A DNA stretch of 64,000 bases. Origin: Euborellia annulipes. Its lineage: Eukaryota > Arthropoda > Insecta > Dermaptera > Anisolabididae. A program made the translations under genes and the position numbers. Of this stretch, positions 11,515-22,789 are shown piece after piece (positions within the stretch are counted from its first letter, which is position 1; every line of letters begins with the position of its first letter). The notes below the pieces were generated by a model. The model worked only from the letters and a program-made list of their open reading frames with translations. It was not told the origin of the DNA and did no database searches. The stretch spans positions 78,799-142,798 of the forward strand of contig JAKCPI010015529.1 of NCBI GenBank assembly GCA_023213315.1, written 5' to 3'.

Positions 11515-11729
11515 GAACAGAGAGTTTAATTTCGTGGAGACTCAATACCTGGCTGCATTCTCCTTTTCCTATCTACTGTTTCTTTTACTTTTTCATATTA
11601 TTAATTCTTAAACTTGACAGCGACTTTTTAAAGACTTTTTTTTGCCAAAAACAGACTTTTTACTGACTATTTGACTTTTAAGGCGACTTTTTTCCGAAAA
11701 TAAGAGACTTTCCGCCCTCTACTTATAAT

Positions 11730-12298
11730 AATAAAAATAGAGCTTTTTCAACTTGCACAACTTAATACAAAGTAAATGCAATAAAATCATTTTTTTTTTT
11801 GTACCAACCCATTTTACTTACACATACACGCACACATTTATATATAAACTGGGCCTCAGCGTTTTTTTTACGGAACAAGTGAGCCGCACATCAAAAAAGG
11901 TTGGGAACCGTCGGTTTAGACAATATGATGATTTGTCAAGGAGCTAAAAGGGTGGGAAGAGGGATGAGAGGGTAAAAGTAATGTGGACGCTAAACTTTAT
12001 ATGATCCATTAAAGAAAATATTATGGTGTATGGTGGCCTTTACATATATAGGTAGAAATCAACTACTGTACATTTTGAAAATATTTTTTTTCCCTCATTT
12101 TATTTTAGTGAGATAAACCTCTGCCAGAGGGGGCTGCGAGTCAAACGTCAAAATGTTCAAAAGCTGTCAATTTGCTTCACATATAAAGAGCTCTAAATTG
12201 TAAACAGTTTATATGGAAATAATTTAATTAATTATAATACCATAATATTTGAATATTTATAAATCTATTCTTAATTATCATAAAAATATTTTTTAAAT
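11730..12298. other. Region upstream of SMG8
   Basis: AT-rich. Probably contains the SMG8 promoter and 5' UTR, but no TATA box or initiator can be singled out. Confidence 0.35.
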
Positions 12299-15200
12299 AT
12301 GAAACCAAAAAAATTTAAATTGCCATATTCACTTTTGGATAAGTAAGTATACATTTCATTTAGATAGTTTAAGAATAAATATAAGAAAGATTAATTTTCA
12401 CATATATTCATCTCTTTTTCAGTGAAATTACTCATATGAACAAGAAAGTCGTAGTAGTATCAATTTTTGGGAAATCTCGTTTTAATTCATCAAGTTATAA
12501 AACTTGGTGTTTAGATGCCATCCAAGGATATCCTGTCTTAAAATCCTCAATTTTTGAAGATAGCGATGTCGATCCAGAAATTCTGGTAATTGACGTTTAA
12601 TGATTTGTTGAGAATAAGAGAAAAGTATTAAATAATAGGCAGCCATCGAAGTAAATAAAAATGTATTGAGTACACTATAAGAATAAATGACAATTTTTAT
12701 TTACCCCATTGGCTGCCTATGCTTTATATTTATTTTTATTCCCTTAAACAATAGGGAACCCAGAATGGTTTGGAGATATTTTATAATTTTCATAGGTTTT
12801 AATAAAGAACTGAACAACTAATGGATATTTCTTTAATGCAAGATCGAAAACCCTTTTTTAATATAAGAAATATACATAGCTGAACAACTCTTTATTAAAA
12901 CCTTCGACAAAAAGTCAATCATATATATTCAGAACTCGCCACCAAAATGAACGATTAGTTTAGATAAAATTTTATTTATCTAAATGGGAAAATCATAAAA
13001 AACTTTTACAAGTTAATAGGGACACACTTTTAGAATAAATTTATTCTCCTCTATCTATTTTTTCGAACCTTTGCTTTAATAAGTGCCCAGACACATGTCT
13101 CGTTGGGACGTTCGGTCTTTATTTGTTTTTCACTAGATCATTAATATTCCACAATTGTTTTGGAGAAAAACAAGAAAAAGATAGAGGCAAAAATTAAAAA
13201 GAAGCCTTCTAAATCTGATAGATTGATTCGTCTACAATAAAATTATTTATAATTTTCACTATACTGTCTTTTTTTGGAAAATAATGAAATCGACTGTTTC
13301 ATGCTTAGATGCATGACTTTTACACCCATAAACACAAAGTAGATACACATTGCTTTTATTTTTATAAGGAGAAAATTTCATATTTGTGAATGAATTAGTG
13401 TATGTATGTATTATTTATTAATCTAACAATATATATTTTTTTAATTATCGGTTATATTTTAATAAAAATAGAGGTGCAATATTTAATCATACCTAGCATG
13501 CATGACGGTGGAGAATATAAGGGAACAATTATGAAAATGGCTCTAGCCGGTCAGAAGATTATTTGATTAATTAATGTAGAAAGTGGCTGTGGGATGATTA
13601 AATCGGCCGAAAAGTTTTGCGAAAAAGGAGTTTAATTTAATAGAAGCTCCCTTTTTTTGGAATGGGTGCATAAGGTCCGAAGACCTATAATGACCAATAG
13701 TCACATGCAGCCAGGAAGAAAATAAAAACAAAGGAGAAGCATAAAGGGGAAACTCAACTGCGGGAACTGAGAAGATGCCTGTTGAGGTTAGACTTGAAAG
13801 TCTGAAGATTGTAGGTTTTGGGTAAGATAGACGCAGGGAGCTTGTTCCAATCACGGGAGGTCATGGGAACAATGGAAGAATGAAATTGGATTTGTTCTGT
13901 TAGTAGATCTGAACAGCATAGGGATGCTGGGACGATGCCTCTCTTGTGTTCGGTGAATATGTTGCATTGGGTGGGATAATTGATTTTAATTCGGCAGAGC
14001 ATTGACCATGGTAATACCTGTAGAAGAGAGATAGTGCAGACACGCTTCTTCTATGATCTAGTGACTGTAGGGATGCAGTAAGGGTAGAATCACCTATCAG
14101 TCTAATTGCAGCCTCTGTATGGCTTCCAAGGAGGAGAGAGCGTCTTTCGACGCCCCTCGCCAAAGGTCGGAACCATATTCAAGACACGGCCGAATTTGGG
14201 CTTTATAGAGGATTAGGAGTTGTTGGGAGGAAAAGTAACTTCGTTTTGAATAGGAAACCCAATTTCCTTGCGGTAGATTTAACCACAGAAGAGATGTGGT
14301 TGCTCCAGGAAGATCAGATGTAACTGTCACTCCCAGAACATAAAATGAATCTTTGAACTCGAGACTATTATTGCTTAAATAAGGGGAGGGCAAATCCTAT
14401 TTTTTTGTCTAGAAATTAAACAACCCAGCTAGCAGAGACCCGTCAAAATGACGTCCGAAACTGGTCATAGACTGACCAAAAATGACGTTATGTTTGACGA
14501 CAATTAAATTATTTATAAGAAAGAATAAAAAACATAGCAGACACAACCACCCCCGTAGGAGAGGGTGAAAACCGCCCCCAAAAGAGAAAAAATTCGTAAA
14601 AAATAAACTAAAAGTTGTGTCACCCTGGATTTTTGTCTAGAAATAGTTTAAGGGATGAGGAATAAAAAAAACATCATTTGAAAATTTTTTTTTTAAAATT
14701 TTTCAAATTTTTTTTTAAATTTTTTTTTTTTAAATTTTCCAAATAATCTTCTGACCGGCTAGAGCCATTTTCATAATTGTTCCCTTATATTCTCCACCGT
14801 CATGCATGCTAGGTATGATTAAATATTGCACCTCTATTTTTATTAAATATAACCGATAATTAAAAAAATATATATATATATTTATTATTTATTAATTGTA
14901 AAATATATCTTTTTCATAAATAAATAAAAAAAAAATTCAAGAGTGAAATCGACGGATTTTATGACAATAAAAAAAGAATAATATATTTGCATCTTCGAGG
15001 AGTTTTTGACGTTCATACTTTGACGAAAAAATATAACTCAATAACATCGGATCTTGAAACACAGGTATTATTCATTTTATATTCTAATTCTATTGTTTTA
15101 AGAAGAAGTAGGATTTTTATCAATGACTTTTAATCACAAGGCTTTATTTTATTTGGAATGAGAGTTTTTCTTGTTCACAAGTTACAAGTTAACTTTTTAT

Positions 15201-18200
15201 ACAGGGTGGCCCACGGTAAATTGCTGATTTGGAAATGAAAAAAAAAAGTAAAAATAATGAACACTTAGAAACATACATTTTTATTTTTCTCATATTGAAC
15301 AATAATGGAAGTTTCTAATTACATGGTTTTAAACAGAGTATCTGGAAAATGTTTACCTCCACAGTCCATACACTGCTGCAGTCGTTTTCTGAAATTCTCA
15401 TGCCCTCTTTCAAGCATGTCCTGTGGTATTCTTGCAATTTCAGCCTCATTATTGTTCTGTAGGTCTTCCAGGGTCTTGGGATGGCTGCAATACACCTTCG
15501 ACTTCAAAAAGACTACATGGGTTAAGTTTCGAGGCAAACGTTTCCTGGAAGGCCTGTCTCTCAGAAGGGGGATCTCAACTGGCCCGCACGCTCACCGGAC
15601 TTAATGCGAATTTTTTCTCTGGGGTTACCTGAAGTTGAAGGTGTATTGCAACCATTCCAAGACCCTAGAAGACCTACAGAACAATAATGAGGCTGAAATT
15701 GCAAGAATGCCAGAAGACATGTTTGAAATAGTGCATGAGAGTTTCAGAAAACGAATGCAGCAGTGAATGGATTGTGGAGGTAAACATTAGCCAGACACAG
15801 TGTTTAAAACCATGTAATTAGAAACTTCCATTATTGTCCAGTATGAGAAAAAAATAAAAATGTATGTTTCTAAGTGTTCATTATTTTTTTATTTCATTCC
15901 TAAATCATCAATTTACCTTGGGCCACCCCGTATCTTTCATTATTCATGTAATTATAAATTTATTATTTTACATTTTTTTTCAGGGATTTCTTCAAGTGTG
16001 GTCTCAGTTAAAAAGCAAATATGCCAAAGCTCTTTTATATTTGTTTTTAATATCTCATATATTAATAGTAGTGCATCCAAATCACACATTTGATTTAGGT
16101 TTTATTCAACTCTTCCGGGCTCTGGATCAAATAAGGTATTGAATTTTCTTATTCTAAGATCCAACTAAAATACAACTGGCCTAAAGAAAGAAATAAACTC
16201 CATTTTGGAATGAGAAGTACTAATTGGGGAAGTGCTAATCGAAGAGGGGATCATTTTTTCAGGAGAATTAATTCTTGCTCCCTCTCATGTCTATGGAGGG
16301 GGTAATTAATTATTAAAGAGGATTGGTAGCAATGAGAGATCACTTTAATGACAAAAGATACAATTCACTCTTTCTATTTTTGGCGATAGGATTAATCTAT
16401 TTGAACGTGAAATAATTTTGCTCATAAGTCTAAAAAACTTATTAACAATTTGATATATTGATTATAATAAATTGATACATTTTTTTTAATTTTTCAGGCA
16501 ACAAAGTCAACCCGCTATTTCGAAGATTATCGGAAATATCGAAGGAGTCTCAAAAGAGTGGGTCATTAATGGTCGATTTTGTGCACCTCGACTGTTATTT
16601 CTCTTTGAAAATACCTCATCTTTAAATAAAGTAACATCAATTAAAAAATTAGCTCATTCCATGGAAGATCAAATTTATCACATCCTTCGAAAAAGTCGCA
16701 TTGTCACCAACAATAGGTATTATTATTATTTTTTTTTTTTAAGAAAATACCTAGACATAATTATAAAAAAAACAAAAAAAACATGTGAAACTATGTTATC
16801 AAGTCAAATTTCATACAATTTGCCGAATAGACAGTTTTGCATGGTTAATAAATTAACTACTAAACTTAATAAATATTTAGATTTGAACTTCAAATAAAAG
16901 CGCACTTCGACTGAGTCGAAATTTACCTTATTTCATATATATATTTAATAGAAAAGAAATCCCCCACATTCTTGTTAACTATTTTTTCATTTGTTCATAG
17001 TTATAATTGTCTTTTTGGAATACCGCCTAATCAAGAATTCGTCTTCGTTCGATCTCAAACTGAACAGAGCGAGTTGGATTTATCTGCTTATTTAGTTAAT
17101 TCCTTAATACGTTTTTGTCATGATCCAAATACCCCGGCTCTGGATTCTCAACAAACACCAGGTAAACCCAAATTAATTGAATGAAATTTTATAGTTTTTT
17201 ATATTATTAATTTCCTCTTCTACCTTCTTTTTATTAATGAATGCTTATTTCTACTATTATTTTTCAGATGAGAGTTTTGAAATCTTCTTAATGAAACACG
17301 TTGATGAAGCATTTAACAAAGGTTTCGATGATAATGTGGGACGTCATATTCCAATTGTCCATTTTGAGGTAATAATTTTGCTAAAAAAAATATATATATA
17401 TATTTGTAATTGTTTTTAATTTTTTTAATAATTGATTTCAGCTTCCCAAAGCCACAACATGGCTTCAAGTAACTAATAAACTTTTTGAAATAATTCTTCA
17501 AAAGAAATTTGAGCCACTACCACATCCTTCACCAACTCCAAAACAACCTGAAGAAGAAGTTGCCAGAGAAGCCAAGCAACAACCAGAAGAAAGAGAATTA
17601 GAGGATGATGAAGATGAGGAAGATGATGAAGAAGAAGAAGTGGAGAAAGCATCTCCTTCTGAAACCATAGTACGACAGATGAAAGTTTTAGAGAAAGTTC
17701 TTGATACGGATGTTGCATTTAGTGAAGCACGATGTTCAAAAATTCTTCCATTAGCGACTGCTAGATATATGGAAAATTTGCCATCTCATTATACACGGGA
17801 GCATCATAACACAAGAGTAATTATTTGATTCAAATTTAATATTTTTGTTTTCTTCTTTTAAGGCTCTTCAGGAGGCAACCTGTTCGCATGTTTTTGCCGA
17901 TAAGATGGCATTAGGGGTCTTAAAAATTTAACCAAAAAGTCCTACTATTACGAAAATTTGCCAACAGATGGCAGGATAGTAGGGCTATATTTAATCCCAT
18001 GTATTATTTGATTGATTTTCGTTGATCTTTTAATAAAGTATGGTTTATAAATATTATTATATCATTATATATTATTCCAAATCAATTCCAAATAAATATA
18101 GGCTTATAAGTGATCTGATAATACCGGCTGTTAGACTAGCCTGCCATCTTTTGCAAGAGTGTTGACTATTTGGCCGTTAATTTTTAAACAAATACGAAAT

Positions 18201-21200
18201 TTATTTTTTACTTTGTCACTATTTTATTTAATTATTATAGGTTGGATATTCATGATTTTTACATTTTTAGATGTGGATTTAGATTTAGATAAAAAAAATT
18301 ACAATTTTTATATTGAAGGAACCGAAGAATAAAACCATCATTTATAATAGAGTTATTTTTTGCATTTTCTATAAATATATATAAAAAAAAATATTTTTTA
18401 ATTAATCATAATTTAAAAAAAAAGCATTCTATTATGTAAAATGCTCACGAATTTAAATTATTTAAAAAAAAAACCGCATAAAAAATACTTTAAAATGCCT
18501 CAATAGTTTCGGACTAAAGATTTAATGTGCCTTCCTGAAGCTCCTTAATACCCAAAAATTATATAATTATATACTAATATTTTTACTAATAAGAGTAATT
18601 AATTAACGAGTTATTTTTTTATATTTGTTTATTGAATTAAAATATTTTTTTTTTCAGCTCGCTCATGCTCTATGTGTATTAGCAGTAAATGCCAGAGGGC
18701 CTCTTCTTGAAAAATACAGTGAACAACTTCAAAAGGATTGTGAAAAAGTCTGGGTCCCTGATAGACAAGTCTGCGAAGTTTTGAGTCTCACTGGAAATCC
18801 TTGTACAAAACCTATTCATGCTATTCCTGCAACCGAAGATAGGTGAATCAATCATCTCTCTTTTTTATTCGATTAAATAAATAAGTTGAAATGTTTCGCG
18901 TTTATTAATATAACGCCATCATCTGTTTAGTTAGAACAATAAAATCTTCATTATGAATTTAGAGTTTTAAAGATTAAATTATTAGCGGAATAGAGTACTT
19001 GCTTTATATCCTAAAGGTAAGAAATTCGTTTCCCGCCCTGAGCGGCGACAAAAATTTAAACGAATTATTTTATATGTTCGTTTATCAAGAAAGGGTTACC
19101 AAAATCTTTTCTTTAATAGTTTATTGGGCCGACCTTTCGGCCTCTTTCGAGTCCGAATTAGATAATAATCTAATTAATTGAACCCCTTAGGATGGCATCT
19201 ATCGAGACCGAAATGTCGGCTCAATAAACTACTAATAAAACAATTTTGGCTTCCAGTCCCTGCATCTGCGACACTTCCTTAATATAACTTGAAAACCAAA
19301 ACAACAATATACAATTATATTGGTTACCAATTAATTTGAATAAATAAGAACGGGGTCTAAATCGGCTCGGATGGCGAGAAAGACCTTAAAAATAATAAAT
19401 AAAAAAGTTTTTATTTGTCTTTTTCTGGGAACCTCCGGGCTAAAGTGAACGAATTAGTTATAGGTTTTCTCAAAAGATGCACAAATTCAGTTTCATTTAT
19501 TAATTTTCAGGGATGCAGGAACATCAGAACATTGTAGCGGGATTCGTTACATTTCTACCTGTGATTGTGGCCGACGACAGGCCCCACGAGAGGATCCTTA
19601 TACAGCTCGAGCAGCCAATTATGAATTCTACCAGCAATTGGGCCAAGAATGCGGATGCGCTAAACTTGAAAAACATCATTTTCCGGTATTTCAACCAACA
19701 ACTCAACAATATAGAGCTGCACAATTATTTCCTTCTAAATCACTTCGACGCGACAGTGGCGCAAAAGACCTAGTAAAGGATATACAAACTAAGGAACAGG
19801 GCACTACTCCTCATACTCAAGCATTTAGTCTTGGTAAGAATTGTTAGAAATGCCTATAAGATGCTAATTAGGGCGCACCCAAATGGATTCTTACTAAAAA
19901 CATTTCTTAAAAATATCAAATCTAATTATTCATGAGAAGGATGAATAAATAAAATTCGAGATACTTTTCAGGCCAATTTATTTGAAGGAGTCGTTTTGGT
20001 TCCAAAACGTTGACCCATAGCGGAAGGAGTTAATCCAAATAAATTGGCCTGAAAATCATCTCCGGATTTTATTTATTCATCCTAATATCCACCAGGCTGC
20101 CCCCTATCTTCATCATCTAATTATTCAATTAATTTATCAAAAAAAGAAATTCATTATTCGAATATAAAAATTAGAATCAGTAAAAGGAATATATTTATTT
20201 TTTCAAGCTGGATTTGCTTCTGGAGCCTCCCTTGGAAGCAGTGATGTCCTTCCTGAAGATTCCGCTGGTCACAAAGTTGTTTCCCAAACTGATTCTAGCT
20301 CTCAACACCCTATCGTCATTGAAGTTCCTTCTGAACAAAATGATAGTTCTAAAGGTAAATTGTTAATTCTTAGAATAATAATATACATATAATAATAAAT
20401 ATTTTTATTTATTTTTTAGAAAAAGGCTTGGTTCGTCAGCCATCGACAACCGAATATCTTCCCAGTATGCCTCATACCCTTTCTCCTGTTGGGCTTCTTC
20501 CTCGATATCCTTGCTGGTCTTTGGTTTGTCTCGGTCCTTCATCTCTTTATAGTCATAATGTCGGGCTTCATGAACAATGGCATGAAGGATTTCTTCCTGG
20601 TTGTGCTCATTTGCTTCCTTGGGATCTAACAGTGCGACTAGAAGGTCGTCCTGCCTGGATCCGACATAATCCTCGAAAAAACCAACAATCAACAGGACAA
20701 CAATCTTGTAATTCGGATAGAAATAAAGGTATTGTTTCCTTACCTTTATATTAAAAGATAAGCATATTACTAGAGCTGGATCTTTATGCAAAATCATGTT
20801 TGTATAAAAGCTGAATACGTTCCTGAAACTCATGAGTATTCGATTCGAAATAACCCTCTTTGTTCAGAGCATATGTGCGCATATTTTGACTTTTTTTGAA
20901 GACATTCCATGCACATTGCACAATTTGTAACCAAAACAATCTTATTTTTCATGCATATTTTAACATTTTTTTTAAAGAAAAAAGGATATTTTGGATATTT
21001 TTGTGTAGTTGCTTATAACAATTAAATTTTTTTTGGTATCCAAATGGCTTAAATAAAATCATTGGACTACCTGGGATCCGAAACCGCGACCCTTGGTATA
21101 GAAGGCAGGCGCGCTACCAACTACACGAAACTCGAGGGCACAATTAATAATTATTTTTAATATTTTCAAACTTTCGCGCTCTACAGTGGGGAAATGTAAA

Positions 21201-22064
21201 ATGCCACTAAACTAAGAGCACACCTTCATTCGGTAATAGTCAATCCAAAAAGGCTTTTTATTATTACAAGCCACAAATGCACATTTTCCTTCTCTATTTA
21301 AAAAAAATTTATTCTACACATAAATTAACTTATTTGAACGATACTTGATTATCAATATACATATCTTTTTTCTTTGTAGAATTAAATGAATTTGTTGTGA
21401 AGATTTTTATTGGCGTTGAATATGAATGTCCCCGAGGACATCGTTTTATGTGTGCGACTCCTGATAGAGTTCTTAAGACAAGTGGCCAAGGAATTGTTAA
21501 AGACAATGGCAATCGGGTCACCTCTTCAGATATGCCTTTATATTTTCCTTGTCCTTGCAGGTAATAAAATACAAAACTAATAATTATGTTCTGATTAAAA
21601 ATCTTCTGTTTTTATCTTATGTGAATTTAATTATGTTTAAGGAACTCAAAACCTTTGCTGGCACAATTAATGCGCATTCATGTGGTGACTCCAAAGGCGC
21701 CAGTCCATGTCACTTTGAATCCTCGAGTACAACCAGCGCCTTCCCCTTGCCCTATATTTGTTCCTGGATCTTCAGGACCTCTTCGATTATCTCAAAGTGC
21801 CTATTGGGTTCTAAGATTACCGTATCCTTAAAAATTATAATTTAATTAAAAGAACGAACATAGTAGGGGCTTGAACTATAAAAGTAGATCTTTGTTTTAA
21901 TTCTCTATATTCGCATATTTTATTTTCCATAACAGTTTTCTAGTTTTGTCTATGTGGGTGATGAGGGACCAATCCCAGCACCGAAGGAGGCAACAGGCTC
22001 TGCTTGCGGTCGCTTTTTGGCTGGATGCTATGGAATTAGCGAAATGACCGAAGACCCAAAATGA
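12299..22064 (+). CDS. smg8: SMG8, nonsense-mediated mRNA decay factor, complete
   Basis: SMG8 with SMG9 binds and restrains the SMG1 kinase that phosphorylates UPF1 in nonsense-mediated decay. Exons: 12299-12342, 12423-12585, 14942-15064, 15984-16135, 16498-16716, 17001-17161, 17268-17368, 17442-17816, 18658-18842, 19511-19833, 20208-20354, 20420-20728, 21380-21560, 21642-21821, 21944-22064. All joins keep phase, giving 927 codons (human about 990). Landmarks: [11 protein letters not shown] (G-like domain start), [60 protein letters not shown], the Cys-rich [14 protein letters not shown] with [57 protein letters not shown] and [11 protein letters not shown]. Exon 8 has a Glu/Asp-rich insert. 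The exon 14 donor (GTATCC) is weak. Several introns carry transposable elements. Confidence 0.97.
12635..12720. mobile_element. Small palindromic MITE in SMG8 intron 2
   Basis: ATAGGCAGCCAT...AAATAAAAATG against its inverted copy ending GGCTGCCTAT. 86 bp. Confidence 0.65.
12794..12903. mobile_element. Small inverted-repeat unit in SMG8 intron 2
   Basis: Outer inverted words AGGTTTTAATAAAGA and TCTTTATTAAAACCT. CTGAACAAC occurs in direct orientation on both sides. Confidence 0.5.
13415..14895. mobile_element. Element with ~150-bp terminal inverted repeats in SMG8 intron 2
   Basis: Arms about 13415-13565 and 14737-14895 are almost identical when inverted; they share GAGGTGCAATATTTAATCAT and ACGGTGGAGAATATAAGG. 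The interior consists largely of the 3' end of a LINE in reverse. The architecture is a foldback-type element that has captured, or been invaded by, a LINE. Confidence 0.75.
13600..14393 (-). pseudogene. Non-LTR retrotransposon (Jockey/CR1-like) reverse transcriptase C-terminus, broken
   Basis: On the minus strand, overlapping frames give [33 protein letters not shown], then [33 protein letters not shown] and [15 protein letters not shown]. This is the familiar order at the end of Jockey/CR1-clade ORF2 proteins. At least two frameshifts separate the pieces. The catalytic reverse-transcriptase core is absent. Confidence 0.8.
15319..15537 (-). pseudogene. Mariner/IS630-type transposase C-terminus, left copy
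   Basis: Minus-strand peptide containing [40 protein letters not shown] and [20 protein letters not shown]. This is the tail commonly found after the last catalytic Asp of Tc1/mariner-IS630 transposases. No catalytic residues remain. Confidence 0.7.
15580..15817 (+). pseudogene. Mariner/IS630-type transposase C-terminus, right copy
   Basis: Inverted copy on the + strand, longer at its N side: a [11 protein letters not shown] segment, where family members read PRSPDLxxxDFFLWG, then a frameshift, then MQQ, a stop, MDCGGKH and a further stop. Clearly dead. Confidence 0.7.
17858..18250 (+). repeat. Interspersed repeat R1, copy a (SMG8 intron 8)
   Basis: Starts GGCTCTTCAGGAGG and contains TTTGCCAACAGATGGCAGGA and GACTAGCCTGCCATCTTTTG. 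An inverted relative lies at 22359-22686. Confidence 0.75.
18975..19400 (+). mobile_element. SINE debris interrupted by an inverted-repeat element
   Basis: A head-like stretch near 19000-19060 with a B-box-like ATTCGTTTCCC and, from about 19340, the tail TAAGAACGGGGTCTAAATCG found in other SINEs of the window. Between them sits the inverted-repeat unit at 19105-19240. All inside SMG8 intron 9. Confidence 0.45.
19105..19240. mobile_element. Inverted-repeat unit with degenerate hammerhead-like cores
   Basis: Arms TTAATAGTTTATTGGGCCGAC and, inverted, GTCGGCTCAATAAACTA. The right arm reads CUUAGGAUGGC...GACCGAAAUGUC on the + strand and the left arm carries a matching minus copy. The core CUGA is mutated. 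Confidence 0.5.
19938..20082. mobile_element. MITE in SMG8 intron 10
   Basis: Arms start AGGATGAATAAATAAAAT and end with its inverse, both running into AGGCCAATTTATTTG. Non-coding, 145 bp. Confidence 0.65.
21026..21139 (-). mobile_element. tRNA-derived SINE, 3'-truncated copy
   Basis: Flanked by ACAATTAA at 21018-21025 and 21140-21147. The minus strand has a tRNA-like head (GTAGTTGGTAGCGCGCC) and a B-box region. The body stops after the TAAGCCATTTGG hairpin half. SMG8 intron 12. Confidence 0.75.
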
Positions 22065-22358
22065 GAGTACGCCCCAGGCCGGTACCGGCTCAAGAAGCAT
22101 CAAGCGAAACAAGAAACGGCCACCGTTAGTAAAATCCTGGCACGTCAGTAATTAATTAAAGGATTAGTTGATCAGCTAATATTTTAAAATAGGTGAAAGA
22201 AAATAAATATCACAATTTATAATTATATTGAAGGTTGGGTGTTTATTTTTTTATTAGAAAGAAATAAATGTCATTTGAAAGTTCAACCAAGGATCACGTT
22301 TTCTAATTATTTGGCATCATTAGGGCTTCAGGAAAGAAGTGTATAAATCATTAATATA

Positions 22359-22686
22359 CAACCTATAATAATTAAATGAAATGGTGACAAAGTAAAAAAT
22401 AAATGTCTTATTTATTTAAAAATTAACGGCCAAATAGTTCAGCACTCTTGCAAAAGATGGCAGGCTAGTCTAACAGCCGGCATTATCAGATCACTTATGA
22501 GCCTCTATATATATAATTTCATGGTGGTATAAATGATATATAATAATATATATGAACTATTCATTATTAAAAGATCAAACAAATTGAGAGATTTAATATA
22601 GTCCTACCATCCTGCCATCTGTTGGCAAATTTTCGTAATAGTTGGGCTTTTTGGCTAAATTTTTACACCTCCTGAAGAGCCTTAAG
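22359..22686 (-). repeat. Interspersed repeat R1, copy b
   Basis: Inverted copy of 17858-18250, ending CCTCCTGAAGAGCC. It fills much of the 726 bp between SMG8 and the next gene and may contribute to the SMG8 3' region. An AATAAA lies upstream at 22202. Confidence 0.75.
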
Positions 22687-22789
22687 ATCTTATTAAACCG
22701 GTATTCGATTATTTGAGAGATAATTTTTTTATTATTAAATTTTTTTGACATTGTTATGGAAACAAAAAAAATTAAAAAAAAATCTTTTC

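Larger units (their letters stand above)
10583..11580 (+). mobile_element. Truncated Penelope-like retroelement between inverted ends
   Basis: Inverted arms of about 70 bp (10583-10653 and 11510-11580) bracket an endonuclease fragment and a 3' region. Partial inverted terminal repeats after 5' truncation are typical of Penelope-like elements. A hammerhead-like core lies directly before the right arm. Confidence 0.7.
9413..11721. mobile_element. hAT-type element swollen by nested insertions
   Basis: Ends TAGAGAGCGAAAAA and, reversed, TAGAGGGCGGAAAG. Flanking octamers CGTATAAT (9405-9412) and CTTATAAT (11722-11729) match at 7 of 8. Both subterminal regions are made of repeated GACTTTT words (9430-9600, 11617-11710). 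The middle holds a SINE tail, long G and C runs and a Penelope-like fragment, all probably later insertions. Confidence 0.65.
15203..15935. mobile_element. Inverted duplicate of a mariner-type transposon 3' end (SMG8 intron 3)
   Basis: Ends ACAGGGTGGCCCACGGTAAA and, reversed, TACGGGGTGGCCCAAGGTAA. Arms of nearly 300 bp each carry the last part of the same transposase, pointing outward. The central 130 bp is single copy. Confidence 0.75.

Noticed and set aside
17473..17718. 81-codon minus-strand Leu-rich frame
   Set aside because: Antisense of the acidic, codon-biased SMG8 exon 8.
20405..20833. 142-codon minus-strand frame, the longest in the window
   Set aside because: Antisense of SMG8 exon 12 (20420-20728), whose sense product matches the family across both splice sites.
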